Below are positions 35,749 to 45,218 of a stretch of DNA of 64,000 nucleotides, one piece after another. Where the stretch lies: assembly GCF_040784915.1 (NCBI RefSeq), contig NZ_CP160797.1:494001-558000 (forward strand). Reading direction: 5' to 3'. This DNA is from Bacillus vallismortis. GTDB taxonomy: Bacteria > Bacillota > Bacilli > Bacillales > Bacillaceae. The position numbers and the translations under genes are program-made. The notes beneath the pieces were generated by a model. The model worked only from the letters and a program-made list of their open reading frames with translations. It had not been told where the DNA came from and did no database searches. Positions within the stretch are counted from its first letter, which is position 1. Each line of letters opens with the position of its first letter.

Positions 35749-36030
35749 TTGTCTGAATCCAGCGCAAGAACCGAAATGAAAATCAGCTTGCCCGAAAACC
35801 TAGTAGCTGAATTGGATGGTGTAGCGATGCGGGAGAAACGAAGCAGAAACGAACTGATATCACAAGCAGTGAGAGCGTATGTCAGCGAACGAACAACTCG
35901 TCACAACCGTGATTTGATGAGACGCGGCTATATGGAAATGGCGAAAATCAACCTGAATATTTCTTCTGAGGCTCACTTTGCGGAGTGCGAGGCTGAAACG
36001 ACAGTTGAGCGCTTAGTCAGCGGAGGATAA
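35749..36030 (+). CDS. ndoAI: Antitoxin EndoAI (MazE-type)
   Basis: A 93-residue protein with an N-terminal ribbon-helix-helix DNA-binding domain ([38 protein letters not shown]). It neutralises EndoA and represses the pair. TTG start after GGTGGAGGTG. The toxin gene begins 5 bases after its stop. Confidence 0.95.
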   Translation: MSESSARTEMKISLPENLVAELDGVAMREKRSRNELISQAVRAYVSERTTRHNRDLMRRGYMEMAKINLNISSEAHFAECEAETTVERLVSGG

Positions 36031-36034
36031 TCAT

Positions 36035-36385
36035 TTGATTGTGAAACGCGGCGATGTTTATTTTGCTGATTTATCTCCTGTTGTTGGCTCAGAACAAGGC
36101 GGGGTGCGCCCGGTTTTAGTGATCCAAAATGACATCGGAAATCGCTTCAGCCCAACTGCTATTGTTGCAGCCATAACAGCGCAAATACAGAAGGCGAAAT
36201 TACCAACCCACGTCGAAATTGATGCAAAACGCTACGGTTTTGAAAGAGATTCCGTTATTTTGCTGGAGCAAATTCGGACGATTGACAAGCAAAGGTTAAC
36301 GGATAAGATTACTCATCTGGATGATGAAATGATGGATAAGGTTGATGAAGCCTTACAAATCAGTTTGGCACTCATTGATTTTTAG
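36035..36385 (+). CDS. ndoA: Endoribonuclease EndoA (MazF-type toxin)
   Basis: A 116-residue MazF/PemK toxin: [30 protein letters not shown] at the start, with catalytic Arg and Thr in the usual positions. It cleaves mRNA at UACAU in B. subtilis. Coupled to ndoAI by 4 bases. Confidence 0.97.
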   Translation: MIVKRGDVYFADLSPVVGSEQGGVRPVLVIQNDIGNRFSPTAIVAAITAQIQKAKLPTHVEIDAKRYGFERDSVILLEQIRTIDKQRLTDKITHLDDEMMDKVDEALQISLALIDF

Positions 36386-36397
36386 ACATATGTGCAG

Positions 36398-36427
36398 GTT
36401 GCTCAAATCGAGCAACTTTTTTTGTTT
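36398..36427 (+). terminator. Terminator after ndoA
   Basis: GTTGCT and AGCAAC arms closing a CAAATCG loop, followed by TTTTTTT. Confidence 0.85.
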
Positions 36428-36498
36428 TCAAAAAACATAAACGATATAATAGTGTAATAACAAAAAATATGTTGTTTTTTATCGGGAGGTAAGCGAAT

Positions 36499-37323
36499 TT
36501 GATGTCGAATCAGACTGTATACCAGTTCATTGCCGAGAATCAAAATGAACTGCTCCAACTGTGGACTGACACACTAAGAGAATTAAGCGAGCAAGAATCA
36601 TACCAGCTGACTGACCAAGTGTATGAAAATATATCTAAAGAATATATCGACATTCTTCTGCAGTCTGTTAAGGACGACCGCGCGGCTGAAAGCCAGATCA
36701 GCGAACTGGCGCTGAGAACCGTCCAAATTGGACTTTCTTTGAAGTTTCTGGCTACGGCGCTTGCTGAATTCTGGAAGCGTCTCTACACGAAGATGAACGA
36801 TAAGAGATTGCCAGATCAAGAGAGTACGGAATTAATCTGGCAGCTTGACCGCTTTTTCAGCCCGATTAATACAGAAATCTTCAACCAATACTCAATCTCG
36901 TGGGAAAAAACCGTATCCTTGCAAAAAATTGCGCTGCAGGAGCTATCTGCGCCGCTTATCCCGGTGTTTGAAAACATCACCGTGATGCCGCTGGTCGGAA
37001 CAATAGATACCGAACGTGCAAAACGAATTATGGAAAATCTTCTTAACGGTGTCGTCAAACACCGGTCACAAGTCGTGCTGATTGACATCACAGGTGTTCC
37101 TGTGGTTGATACGATGGTTGCCCATCATATTATTCAGGCGTCTGAAGCGGTAAGGCTTGTTGGCGCGAAATGCCTGCTCGCCGGCATCCGTCCGGAAATT
37201 GCTCAGACCATTGTCAACCTGGGCATTGATTTATCACAAGTTATTACTAAGAATACCCTGCAAAAAGGAATTCAAACAGCATTGGAAATGACGGATCGAA
37301 AAATCGTTTCATTGGGGGAATAA
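36499..37323 (+). CDS. rsbRA: Stressosome protein RsbRA
   Basis: A 274-residue stressosome subunit: N-terminal globin-like sensor (1-145), coiled linker, and STAS domain (about 150-270). The RsbT target threonines are conserved at T171 (IDTER) and T205 (VVDTM). With RsbS it forms the 1.8-MDa stressosome that holds RsbT until environmental stress. First gene of the eight-gene sigB operon, presumably read from a SigA promoter upstream; TTG start after GGGAGGT. Confidence 0.98.
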   Translation: MMSNQTVYQFIAENQNELLQLWTDTLRELSEQESYQLTDQVYENISKEYIDILLQSVKDDRAAESQISELALRTVQIGLSLKFLATALAEFWKRLYTKMNDKRLPDQESTELIWQLDRFFSPINTEIFNQYSISWEKTVSLQKIALQELSAPLIPVFENITVMPLVGTIDTERAKRIMENLLNGVVKHRSQVVLIDITGVPVVDTMVAHHIIQASEAVRLVGAKCLLAGIRPEIAQTIVNLGIDLSQVITKNTLQKGIQTALEMTDRKIVSLGE

Positions 37324-37326
37324 CAT

Positions 37327-37692
37327 TTGAGACATCCGAAAATCCCGATCTTGAAACTGTATAATTGCTTATTAGTGTCCATTCAATGGGAACTTGATGA
37401 CCAAACTGCATTAACCTTTCAAGAAGACTTATTAAATAAAATATACGAAACAGGTGCCAACGGAGTCGTGATTGACCTGACATCTGTAGATATGATTGAT
37501 TCATTTATCGCCAAAGTGCTGGGCGACGTCATTACAATGTCTAAGCTAATGGGCGCCAAAGTTGTTTTGACCGGCATTCAGCCCGCTGTGGCAGTGACGC
37601 TGATTGAACTTGGAATCGCGCTAGAGGAAATCGAAACAGCGCTCGACTTAGAGCAGGGGCTTGAGACATTGAAGCGGGAATTGGGGGAATAG
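37327..37692 (+). CDS. rsbS: Stressosome scaffold RsbS
   Basis: A 121-residue single STAS-domain protein. The phosphorylated serine is S59 in [11 protein letters not shown]. It forms the core of the stressosome with RsbRA and binds the kinase RsbT. TTG start; 3-base gaps on either side show tight operon packing. Confidence 0.98.
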
Positions 37693-37695
37693 CGA

Positions 37696-38097
37696 ATGAA
37701 CGACCAATCCTGTGTAAAAATCATGACAGAATGGGATATTGTGGCCGCCAGACAACTGGGGCGAAATGTTGCAAAAGAACTGGGTTTCGGCACGGTAGAC
37801 CAGGCTAGAATTACAACGGCTATTTCAGAATTAGCCAGGAACATTTATTTGTATGCCGGCAAAGGCCAGATTGGTATTGAACAGGTCGCTGACAGAGGAA
37901 AAAAGGGCCTGAAAATCATAGCGGAAGACCAAGGGCCGGGAATTCCTGATATCCGTAAAGTCATGGAAGATGGATTTTCAACGTCTGGCGGACTCGGAGC
38001 GGGACTTCCTGGTGTCAAAAGGCTGATGGATGAATTCAGTTTAAATTCCGTATCGGGGGAAGGAACAGAGATACAAGCCATTAAATGGCTTCGGTAG
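37696..38097 (+). CDS. rsbT: Stressosome kinase RsbT
   Basis: A 133-residue GHKL-type serine/threonine kinase with the N box (ELARNIYLYA), EDQGPGIPD and GLGAGLPGVKRLMDEF ATP-binding motifs. It phosphorylates RsbRA and RsbS, leaves the stressosome and activates the phosphatase RsbU. Confidence 0.98.
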   Translation: MNDQSCVKIMTEWDIVAARQLGRNVAKELGFGTVDQARITTAISELARNIYLYAGKGQIGIEQVADRGKKGLKIIAEDQGPGIPDIRKVMEDGFSTSGGLGAGLPGVKRLMDEFSLNSVSGEGTEIQAIKWLR

Positions 38098-38108
38098 GAG
38101 GTAAGAAA

Positions 38109-39116
38109 GTGGATTTTAGGGAGGTTATTGAGCAGCGGTATCATCAGCTGCTTAGTCGATATATAGCTGAATTAACAGAAACATCTTTATATCAAGCGCA
38201 AAAATTCAGCCGAAAAACAATCGAGCATCAAATTCCTCCGGAAGAAATCATCAGCATTCACCGAAAAGTGCTGAAGGAGCTGTATCCGAGTCTCCCGGAA
38301 GATGTTTTTCATTCGCTGGATTTTTTAATAGAAGTCATGATTGGATATGGAATGGCTTATCAGGAGCATCAAACCCTCAGGGGAATACAGCAGGAAATTA
38401 AATCAGAAATTGAAATCGCGGCAAATGTCCAGCAGACGCTGCTCGGAACAAAGATCCCGCAGGAAGAAGCGCTGGATATCGGTGCCATCAGTGTGCCCGC
38501 TAAACAGATGAGCGGTGATTATTACCACTTTGTCAAAGACAAGGAATCCATTAATATCGCAATCGCGGATGTGATCGGAAAAGGCATTCCGGCGGCTCTT
38601 TGTATGTCCATGATTAAATACGCGATGGACTCTTTGCCGGAAACGGGCATACACCCTCCTCAGGTGCTGAAAAATTTAAACCGGGTTGTCGAACAAAACG
38701 TTGACGCCAGTATGTTTATTACGATGCTTTATGCAAATTACAATATGGACAAGCATCAATTTACATATGCTTCGGCGGGACATGAACCGGGATTCTATTA
38801 TTCTCAAAAAGACAACACGTTTTACGATTTAGAGGCCAAAGGGCTCGTTCTCGGCATCTCGCAGGATTATGACTACAAACAATTTGATCAGCATCTCGAT
38901 AAGGGCGATATGATTGTCTTATTTTCTGACGGCGTCACAGAATGCAGAACGGAAAACGGTTTCTTGGAGCGTCCTGATTTGCAGAAACTCATTGAGGAAC
39001 ATATGTGTTCCTCTGCGCAGGAAATGGTCAAAAACATTTATGACAGCCTCCTCAAATTGCAGGACTTTCAGCTTCACGATGATTTTACGTTAATTGTTTT
39101 GCGAAGAAAGGTTTAG
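38109..39116 (+). CDS. rsbU: PP2C-type phosphatase RsbU
   Basis: A 335-residue phosphatase: N-terminal RsbT-binding helical domain (1-84), linker helix, and PPM/SpoIIE domain with acidic metal ligands in SGDYYHF, ADVIGKGIPAAL and SDGVTECR. It dephosphorylates RsbV-P under environmental stress. The GTG at 38109 has TAGGAGG upstream and is within the 335-residue family length. Confidence 0.97.
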   Translation: MDFREVIEQRYHQLLSRYIAELTETSLYQAQKFSRKTIEHQIPPEEIISIHRKVLKELYPSLPEDVFHSLDFLIEVMIGYGMAYQEHQTLRGIQQEIKSEIEIAANVQQTLLGTKIPQEEALDIGAISVPAKQMSGDYYHFVKDKESINIAIADVIGKGIPAALCMSMIKYAMDSLPETGIHPPQVLKNLNRVVEQNVDASMFITMLYANYNMDKHQFTYASAGHEPGFYYSQKDNTFYDLEAKGLVLGISQDYDYKQFDQHLDKGDMIVLFSDGVTECRTENGFLERPDLQKLIEEHMCSSAQEMVKNIYDSLLKLQDFQLHDDFTLIVLRRKV

Positions 39117-39136
39117 CATCAGCCAGCCGGGGGTAT
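39111..39136 (+). promoter_or_regulatory. Internal SigB promoter before rsbV
   Basis: GTTTAG, 14 bases, GGGTAT, overlapping the rsbU stop. This is the autoregulated SigB promoter of the rsbV-rsbW-sigB-rsbX half of the operon. Confidence 0.92.
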
Positions 39137-39177
39137 ACAACAATTAATGATTTGAAGGATAATTTGAGGTGATATGA

Positions 39178-39507
39178 ATGAATATAAATATTGATGTGAA
39201 GCAAAACGAGAATGATACACAAGTAAACATTGCAGGAGAAATAGATGTATACTCAGCCCCGGTGCTCAGAGAGAAGCTCGTTCCTCTGGCAGAACAAGGC
39301 GCTGACTTAAAAATTTGCCTGAAAGATGTCAGCTACATGGACAGTACCGGACTCGGCGTCTTTGTAGGCATCTTTAAAACAGTGAAAAAACAAGGCGGGT
39401 CGCTGAAGCTTGAAAATCTTTCTGACCGGCTGATTCGTCTGTTTGAGATTACAGGTTTGAAGGACATCATTGATATTTCTGCAAAGTCAGAAGGTGGAGT
39501 GCAATGA
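39178..39507 (+). CDS. rsbV: Anti-anti-sigma factor RsbV
   Basis: A 109-residue STAS protein with the regulatory S56 in [13 protein letters not shown]. Unphosphorylated RsbV binds RsbW and frees SigB. Preceded by GAGGTG. Confidence 0.98.
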   Translation: MNINIDVKQNENDTQVNIAGEIDVYSAPVLREKLVPLAEQGADLKICLKDVSYMDSTGLGVFVGIFKTVKKQGGSLKLENLSDRLIRLFEITGLKDIIDISAKSEGGVQ

Positions 39508-39986
39508 AGAATAACGCTGATTACATCGAAATGAAAGTGCCGGCCCAGCCTGAATATGTAGGGATTATAAGGCTGACGCTGTCAGGCGTCGCGAGCAGAA
39601 TGGGCTATACGTATGATGAAATTGAAGATCTGAAAATCGCAGTCAGTGAAGCGTGTACGAATGCGGTTCAGCATGCTTATAAAGAAGACAAAAATGGTGA
39701 AGTGTCAATCCGATTCGGTGTGTTTGAAGACCGTTTAGAGGTCATTGTGGCGGATGAAGGAGACAGCTTTGATTTCGATCAAAAGCAGCAGGATCTAGGA
39801 CCGTACACACCTTCGCACACAGTTGATCAATTATCAGAAGGAGGGCTCGGTCTATATTTAATGGAAACGCTTATGGATGAAGTCAGAGTGCAGAACAACT
39901 CCGGCGTCACCGTAGCGATGACAAAGTATTTAAATGGGGAGCGAGTTGATCATGACACAACCATCAAAAACTACGAAACTAACTAA
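39504..39986 (+). CDS. rsbW: Anti-sigma factor and kinase RsbW
   Basis: A 160-residue GHKL kinase: N box ([12 protein letters not shown]), DEGDSFD and [15 protein letters not shown]. It binds SigB or phosphorylates RsbV. Overlaps rsbV by 4 bases and sigB by about 40. Confidence 0.98.
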   Translation: MKNNADYIEMKVPAQPEYVGIIRLTLSGVASRMGYTYDEIEDLKIAVSEACTNAVQHAYKEDKNGEVSIRFGVFEDRLEVIVADEGDSFDFDQKQQDLGPYTPSHTVDQLSEGGLGLYLMETLMDEVRVQNNSGVTVAMTKYLNGERVDHDTTIKNYETN

Positions 39987-40740
39987 GGATGAAGTCGATC
40001 GGCTCATAAGCGAATACCAAACAAATCAAGATCAACAGGCGCAAGAAACGCTTGTGCAGGTATATACAAATCTTGTAGATATGCTTGCGAAAAAATATTC
40101 AAAAGGCAAAAGCTTCCACGAGGATCTTCGCCAGGTCGGCATGATCGGGCTGCTGGGAGCGATTAAGCGATACGATCCGGTGGTCGGCAAATCGTTTGAA
40201 GCTTTTGCGATACCGACGATCATCGGTGAGATTAAACGTTTCCTCAGAGATAAGACGTGGAGCGTTCACGTACCGAGACGAATCAAAGAATTGGGCCCAA
40301 GAATCAAAATGGCGGTTGATCAGCTGACGACTGAAACACAAAGGTCGCCGAAAGTAGAAGAGATTGCCGAATTTCTCGATGTTTCGGAAGAAGAGGTTCT
40401 TGAAACGATGGAAATGGGCAAAAGCTATCAAGCCTTATCCGTTGACCACAGCATTGAAGCGGATGCGGAAGGAAGCACCGTCACGATTCTTGATATCGTC
40501 GGATCACAGGAGGATGGATATGAGCGGGTCAACCAGCAAATGATGCTGCAAAGCGTGCTTCATGTCCTTTCAGACCGTGAAAAACAAATCATAGACCTTA
40601 CGTATATTCAAAACAAAAGCCAAAAAGAAACTGGGGACATTCTCGGTATATCTCAAATGCACGTCTCGCGTCTGCAGCGCAAAGCTGTGAAGAAGCTCAG
40701 AGAGGCCTTGACTGAAGATCCCTCGATGGAGTTAATGTAA
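39946..40740 (+). CDS. sigB: General stress sigma factor SigB
   Basis: A 264-residue SigB/SigF/SigG-type sigma factor with region 2 (DLRQVGMIGLLGAIKRYDP...SFEAFAIPTIIGEIKRFLRD), region 3 and region 4 helix-turn-helix (KSQKETGDILGISQMHVSRLQRKAVKKL). It directs the SigB promoters seen elsewhere in the window (ydaP, ydaS, ydaT, gsiB, ydbD and its own operon). The start is taken at TTG 39946, 5 bases after GGGGA; an ATG two codons later is possible. Confidence 0.98.
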   Translation: MIMTQPSKTTKLTKDEVDRLISEYQTNQDQQAQETLVQVYTNLVDMLAKKYSKGKSFHEDLRQVGMIGLLGAIKRYDPVVGKSFEAFAIPTIIGEIKRFLRDKTWSVHVPRRIKELGPRIKMAVDQLTTETQRSPKVEEIAEFLDVSEEEVLETMEMGKSYQALSVDHSIEADAEGSTVTILDIVGSQEDGYERVNQQMMLQSVLHVLSDREKQIIDLTYIQNKSQKETGDILGISQMHVSRLQRKAVKKLREALTEDPSMELM

Positions 40741-41339
40741 TGATCCAGGTTGAAGAAAACGAGCATATTCAAACTCTTGTATACCAACTGAATAAAGAAG
40801 GAAAATCGATTTGCGGCGACAGCTTTTATATGAAAGCAGATGATAAGGAGTTAATTTGCGCGGTAGCTGACGGACTTGGAAGCGGATCGCTTGCCAACGA
40901 ATCTTCTGCAGCCATCAAAGACTTAGTGGAAAACTATGCGAATGAAGACGTACAAAGCATTATTGAACGCTGTAATCAGGCGATGAAACACAAAAGAGGC
41001 GCTACAGCTTCTATCCTGAAAATCAATTTTAAACAAAGGCAGTTTACGTACTGCTCTGTCGGAAACGTACGGTTTATTCTGCATTCCCCGTCTGGTGACA
41101 GCTTTTATCCTCTGCCGATTTCAGGCTATTTATCAGGAAAGCCGCAAAAATACAAAACACACACCGCCACCTACGAAAAGGGTTCAAAGTTCATTATACA
41201 TACCGATGGACTAAACGTACCCGATATCCGCTCCCATTTGAAAAAAGGCCAATCGGTAGAAGACATATCGAATTCACTGAAAATGTACACGACATCAAGA
41301 AAAGACGATCTGACATATATTCTTGGGCAGCTGTCCTAG
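40740..41339 (+). CDS. rsbX: PP2C phosphatase RsbX
   Basis: A 199-residue phosphatase with ADGLGSGSLANESS and HTDGLNVPDI metal motifs. It dephosphorylates RsbS and RsbRA to reset the stressosome. Its ATG overlaps the sigB stop codon. Last gene of the operon. Confidence 0.97.
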   Translation: MIQVEENEHIQTLVYQLNKEGKSICGDSFYMKADDKELICAVADGLGSGSLANESSAAIKDLVENYANEDVQSIIERCNQAMKHKRGATASILKINFKQRQFTYCSVGNVRFILHSPSGDSFYPLPISGYLSGKPQKYKTHTATYEKGSKFIIHTDGLNVPDIRSHLKKGQSVEDISNSLKMYTTSRKDDLTYILGQLS

Positions 41340-41351
41340 AAGAGTAGAAAA

Positions 41352-41382
41352 AAGAAGCTGGGAAAGCCGGCTTCTTTTTTTT
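41352..41382 (+). terminator. Terminator of the sigB operon
   Basis: AAGAAGC and GCTTCTT arms, then a long T-run. Confidence 0.85.
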
Positions 41383-41395
41383 GTGATCGACTATT

Positions 41396-41433
41396 AGTAA
41401 GTGCGCTTATTATAATTAATAAGTGTACTTATT
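41396..41433. promoter_or_regulatory. Twin palindromic operator before ydcFGH
   Basis: Two copies of an inverted repeat: AGTAAG-TGCG-CTTATT (41396-41411) and AATAAG-TGTA-CTTATT (41418-41433), in the promoter region of an operon whose last gene encodes a MarR-type repressor. Spacing of 22 bases puts them on the same DNA face. Autoregulation by YdcH is the likely purpose. Confidence 0.7.
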
Positions 41434-41450
41434 ATTTAGGGGGATTACAA

Positions 41451-41876
41451 ATGTGGAAATATGAATACACTGCAATATCAGATGCGGCACCAGAAGAAAT
41501 CTGGAAATATTATCAGCACCCAGAATCCTGGAAACAGTGGGATGCGGGCATCACATCAGCTTCTCTGAAAGGGCCGTTTCAAAATGAAACGGAAGGAGCA
41601 TTGCTTTTGCGAGGAAATACAGTTCCATTTTGGCTTGAACATGTGGAGAAGCATCAATCATTTTCTGTCATATCCCACCTTCCGAATACAAATGTAAAAA
41701 TGGAATTTTATCATGTACTGCAAAAGCGACAAGAGGGTCTAAACATCACGCATGGGGTTGTATTGGAAGGCGCAGAAGCAAAAAAATGGGGAGAAAAAAT
41801 CGGGCAGGAACTGTCTAAAGACATCCCAGAGTCAGTCAACTGCCTTGTCCGTCTTTGCAAAGGAATGCTAAAATGA
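41451..41876 (+). CDS. ydcF: SRPBCC-fold (START-like) protein YdcF
   Basis: A 141-residue helix-grip protein, as shown by the opening YEYTAISDAAPEEIWKYYQHPESWKQWDAGI and the long C-terminal helix. The fold binds hydrophobic ligands. I recall the 168 gene being shorter, which would make this the fuller version. Overlaps ydcG by 22 bases. Ligand unknown. Confidence 0.78.
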   Translation: MWKYEYTAISDAAPEEIWKYYQHPESWKQWDAGITSASLKGPFQNETEGALLLRGNTVPFWLEHVEKHQSFSVISHLPNTNVKMEFYHVLQKRQEGLNITHGVVLEGAEAKKWGEKIGQELSKDIPESVNCLVRLCKGMLK

Positions 41877-42295
41877 ACACAAAATATTGGGTTGGCGTCG
41901 TGTCAGAGCAGCATGTTTTAAAAGGGACCGCCGGCGGATTTGCCCAAGTATGCCACGGTAAAAAAGCGCCTCTTGCCAGGATGAAAGAGAATGATTGGCT
42001 TATTTATTATTCTCCGCGAGATGCATATCCGGACGGCAGGCTGCTGCGATGTTTTACCGCTATCGGAAAAGTGAAGAGCGGAAACGTCTATCAATATCAA
42101 ATGGCTCCGGACTTTATCCCATACCGGTTAGACATTGATTACTTTCCGTGTGAAAAAATAGGTTTTTACGATATTAAATCTCAGTTGGAATTTGTTCAGG
42201 AAACAAATCATCTCGGGCTTTTATTTCGAAGAGGGCACTTTGAAATCAGCAAAAATGATTTTTTGACAATATCACAAGCGATGGGAGTAATATAA
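41855..42295 (+). CDS. ydcG: EVE-domain protein YdcG
   Basis: A 146-residue EVE/PUA-like domain: MNTKYWVGVVSEQHVLKGTAGGFAQVCHGKKAPLARMKENDWLIYYSPR. These domains bind modified bases in DNA or RNA and are related to YTH readers; here the domain stands alone. An ATG seven codons or so downstream (MNTKYW, 41873) would also be a reasonable start. The stop codon is directly followed by the GTG of ydcH. Confidence 0.82.
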   Translation: MQRNAKMNTKYWVGVVSEQHVLKGTAGGFAQVCHGKKAPLARMKENDWLIYYSPRDAYPDGRLLRCFTAIGKVKSGNVYQYQMAPDFIPYRLDIDYFPCEKIGFYDIKSQLEFVQETNHLGLLFRRGHFEISKNDFLTISQAMGVI

Positions 42296-42739
42296 GTGAA
42301 ATGGCACTCTGAATTTAGCGGACCGAACACAAGTCCAGGTTTTTTATTATGGCAGGTCACACAAAGCTGGCAGCGGAAAATAGGGAAAGCATTGGCTGAG
42401 CATGACCTTACCCACGTTCAATTTGTTCTCCTGACCTCATGCAAGTATATGATTGCTCATGGAGAAACCGTCACGCAAAAAAAACTCGCAGGCTTCAGCC
42501 AGACCAATATCATGATGGTATCAGAGGTTGTGCGGACGCTTGAGAAAAAGGGATTTATCCAAAGAAGCAAAAATCCTCAGGATAAAAGGGAAGTTCTTCT
42601 GTCATTAACAGAAACAGGAGAGGAAAGAGTAACCTCTGCTCTGCCGATTGTCGAGCGGATTGACCAATCTTTTTTTGAAGCAGCCATGATAAAAGAGAAC
42701 TTTCTAAGCGGCTTACAGGAACTCTTGAAAAATGAATAA
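42296..42739 (+). CDS. ydcH: MarR-family repressor YdcH
   Basis: A 147-residue winged-helix regulator (TQKKLAGFSQTNIMMVSEVVRTLEKKGFIQRSKNPQDKREVLLSLTETG). It ends the ydcFGH operon, and the paired palindromes upstream of ydcF are the probable operator. The inducer is unknown. GTG start directly after the ydcG stop. Confidence 0.88.
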   Translation: MKWHSEFSGPNTSPGFLLWQVTQSWQRKIGKALAEHDLTHVQFVLLTSCKYMIAHGETVTQKKLAGFSQTNIMMVSEVVRTLEKKGFIQRSKNPQDKREVLLSLTETGEERVTSALPIVERIDQSFFEAAMIKENFLSGLQELLKNE

Positions 42740-42832
42740 AAATACGGGCAGCGGCAGCTGTCTTTTTTTATGTGTTTTTTTCTGTTTTTGATACACTAGA
42801 GTAAGAACGACAAAATTGGAGGCTATGGTTAC

Positions 42833-44992
42833 ATGGAAACGTCAGCCCTTTTGAAACAGCAAATTGCGAAAGAAATAGGTTTATCACAAAAACATGTTGA
42901 AAGCGTCATCCGCCTGCTTGAGGACGGCAACACAGTTCCGTTCATCGCCAGATATCGAAAAGAGCAGACGGGTTCAATGGACGAGGTTCAGATTCAGACC
43001 ATTTCTGAACGATGGCAATACATACAAAACCTGAATCAGCGAAAAGAAGAGGTGATCAGGCTAATCGCCGAGCAGGATAAACTAACAGATGAATTAAAAC
43101 GTAAAATTGACCAATCCGTAAAACTTCAGGAAGTAGAAGACCTCTACCGTCCGTATAAACAAAAGCGCAAAACGAAAGCGACAGTCGCCAAAAGCAAAGG
43201 CCTTGAGCCGCTTGCCGACTATATTATGACCCTTCCGCAAGATGACCGCCTTGCAGAAACAGCAGACCAATATATCAGCGAAGAAAAAGAAGTGTTCACC
43301 AGAGAAGAAGCCATTGAAGGCGCCAAGCACATTATTGCGGAACAAATCTCAGACGAACCGAATTTCAGAAAATGGATTCGCCAGGAAACCTTTAAAAAAG
43401 GAACGATCAAGTCAGCTGCCGGAAAATCAGCAGACACAGATGAAAAAAACGTGTACGAAATGTACTACGAGTATGAAGAGCCAATCGCAAAGGTCGTTCC
43501 GCACAGAGTGCTTGCCATGAACCGCGGCGAAAAAGAAGACATTTTAAAGGTGTCTATCGAACCGCCAGCAGATCACATTAAGGCTTACTTAGAAAAGCAA
43601 ATCATCAAAAACCGTTCAACGTCTGTAAAAGAAATCTTGCAGGAAACGATTGAAGACAGCTACAAAAGACTGATTCAGCCTGCTATTGAACGTGAAATCA
43701 GAAAAGAGCTGTCGGAAAAAGCGGATGAACAGGCGATTCATATTTTCTCTGAGAACCTCAGAAAGCTTCTCCTTCAGCCGCCGATGAAAGGCAAGACGGT
43801 TCTCGGTGTAGATCCGGCTTTCCGAACAGGCTGTAAGCTGGCAGTGTCAGATGAAACCGGGAAAGTCTTAAAAATTGATGTGATTTACCCGCATGCACCT
43901 GTCAAAAAAACGAAAGAAGCTCATGAGAAAGTGAAAGCGATTCTTGAAGAGTATCAAGTGGAAATGGTGGCGATTGGAAACGGCACGGCCTCCAGGGAGA
44001 CAGAGCAATTCATTGTGGATGTGCTGAAGGACACGCCGCGTGATATTTATTATGTGATTGTCAATGAAGCGGGGGCAAGCGTATACTCGGCATCTGAGCT
44101 TGCCAGAGAAGAATTTCCTGAGCTTCAGGTCGAGGAACGCAGTGCAGTATCCATCGCACGGAGACTTCAAGATCCGCTTGCGGAACTCGTCAAAATTGAT
44201 CCGAAATCTGTAGGAGTGGGGCAGTATCAGCATGACGTCAGCCAAAAACGCTTAAATGAATCCCTGCGCTTTGTTGTCGAGACAGTCGTAAACCAGGTAG
44301 GAGTAAATGTCAACACAGCTTCCGCCGCGCTGCTTCAATATGTAGCGGGATTATCGAAATCCGTAGCGGGCAACATCGTTAAAAAGCGGGAAGAGCTCGG
44401 TAAATTTTTGAATCGAAAAGAACTGAAGGATATTCCAAGGCTCGGCGCAAAAACCTATGAACAATGTATCGGCTTTTTAAGAGTGCAGGAAGGGACAGAG
44501 CCTCTGGACAGAACAGGAATCCACCCGGAAAGCTATAAAGAAACAAAAACGCTTTTGAAAAAGTTCGGTCTTTCAACAGAGCAGATCGGTACGGCGGAAT
44601 TGAAGGATAAAATCAACAAACTTGAGCTTTCTGAAACAGCAAAGGAACTGGGAATCGGTGAAATTACGCTGAAAGACATTTGTGAACAGCTGACAAGACC
44701 TGAACGTGATCCGCGTGATGAGGTGCCTAAGCCTCTGCTGAAAACAGACGTTCTTCAGCTGGAGGATCTGAAAGAAGGGATGGAGCTGCAGGGCACCGTG
44801 CGCAATGTAGTGGACTTCGGGGCGTTTGTTGATATCGGAGTCAAACAAGACGGGCTTGTGCATATCTCAAAACTCAGCAATCAATTTGTCAAGCATCCTC
44901 TTGATGTCGTGTCCGTCGGTGACATTGTGACGGTTTGGGTTGACGGTGTAGATGTACAAAAAGGCAGAGTATCGCTGTCTATGATAAAATAA
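42833..44992 (+). CDS. ydcI: Tex-family RNA-binding protein YdcI
   Basis: A 719-residue Tex/YhgF-type protein: N-terminal helical domain (LLEDGNTVPFIARYRKEQTGSMDEVQI), YqgF-like nuclease-fold domain (about 325-450, VLGVDPAFRTGCKLAV), helix-hairpin-helix repeats (about 490-560) and a C-terminal S1 domain (about 648-717). Tex proteins bind nucleic acid and affect transcription; biochemical role in Bacillus is not settled. Confidence 0.95.
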   Translation: METSALLKQQIAKEIGLSQKHVESVIRLLEDGNTVPFIARYRKEQTGSMDEVQIQTISERWQYIQNLNQRKEEVIRLIAEQDKLTDELKRKIDQSVKLQEVEDLYRPYKQKRKTKATVAKSKGLEPLADYIMTLPQDDRLAETADQYISEEKEVFTREEAIEGAKHIIAEQISDEPNFRKWIRQETFKKGTIKSAAGKSADTDEKNVYEMYYEYEEPIAKVVPHRVLAMNRGEKEDILKVSIEPPADHIKAYLEKQIIKNRSTSVKEILQETIEDSYKRLIQPAIEREIRKELSEKADEQAIHIFSENLRKLLLQPPMKGKTVLGVDPAFRTGCKLAVSDETGKVLKIDVIYPHAPVKKTKEAHEKVKAILEEYQVEMVAIGNGTASRETEQFIVDVLKDTPRDIYYVIVNEAGASVYSASELAREEFPELQVEERSAVSIARRLQDPLAELVKIDPKSVGVGQYQHDVSQKRLNESLRFVVETVVNQVGVNVNTASAALLQYVAGLSKSVAGNIVKKREELGKFLNRKELKDIPRLGAKTYEQCIGFLRVQEGTEPLDRTGIHPESYKETKTLLKKFGLSTEQIGTAELKDKINKLELSETAKELGIGEITLKDICEQLTRPERDPRDEVPKPLLKTDVLQLEDLKEGMELQGTVRNVVDFGAFVDIGVKQDGLVHISKLSNQFVKHPLDVVSVGDIVTVWVDGVDVQKGRVSLSMIK

Positions 44993-44994
44993 AA

Positions 44995-45019
44995 GCACTG
45001 CTTACGAGCAGTGTTTTTT
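44995..45019 (+). terminator. Terminator after ydcI, overlapping cmpA
   Basis: CACTG and CAGTG arms with CTTACGAG loop, then TTTTTT. The stem contains the stop codon of the convergent cmpA. Confidence 0.75.
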
Positions 45020-45115
45020 CCTATAGAAATACCAGCATTGATTCAGCAGTTTAATTTGGTAATTATCTTTTTCAAGGAACGCTTTTTGCATCTGTTTTTT
45101 AAGCCAATTTGGCAT
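45002..45115 (-). CDS. cmpA: Cortex morphogenetic protein CmpA
   Basis: A 37-residue protein, MPNWLKKQMQKAFLEKDN..., ending CWYFYRKKHCS, preceded by a strong GAGGAGG site. It matches CmpA of B. subtilis, which works with the ClpXP protease to remove SpoIVA from spores with defective coats and so checks spore-envelope assembly. The position between ydcI and ydcK is as in 168. Confidence 0.92.
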   Translation of the reverse strand: MPNWLKKQMQKAFLEKDNYQIKLLNQCWYFYRKKHCS

Positions 45116-45218
45116 AGGCTCATTCCTCCTCAGCTTTTATCATAAGAGGGACGGTGATTACCATATTGTATGCGAACGGTGAATTGTCCCGTTCAATGTT
45201 TTTTAAGTGAGGTGCGCC

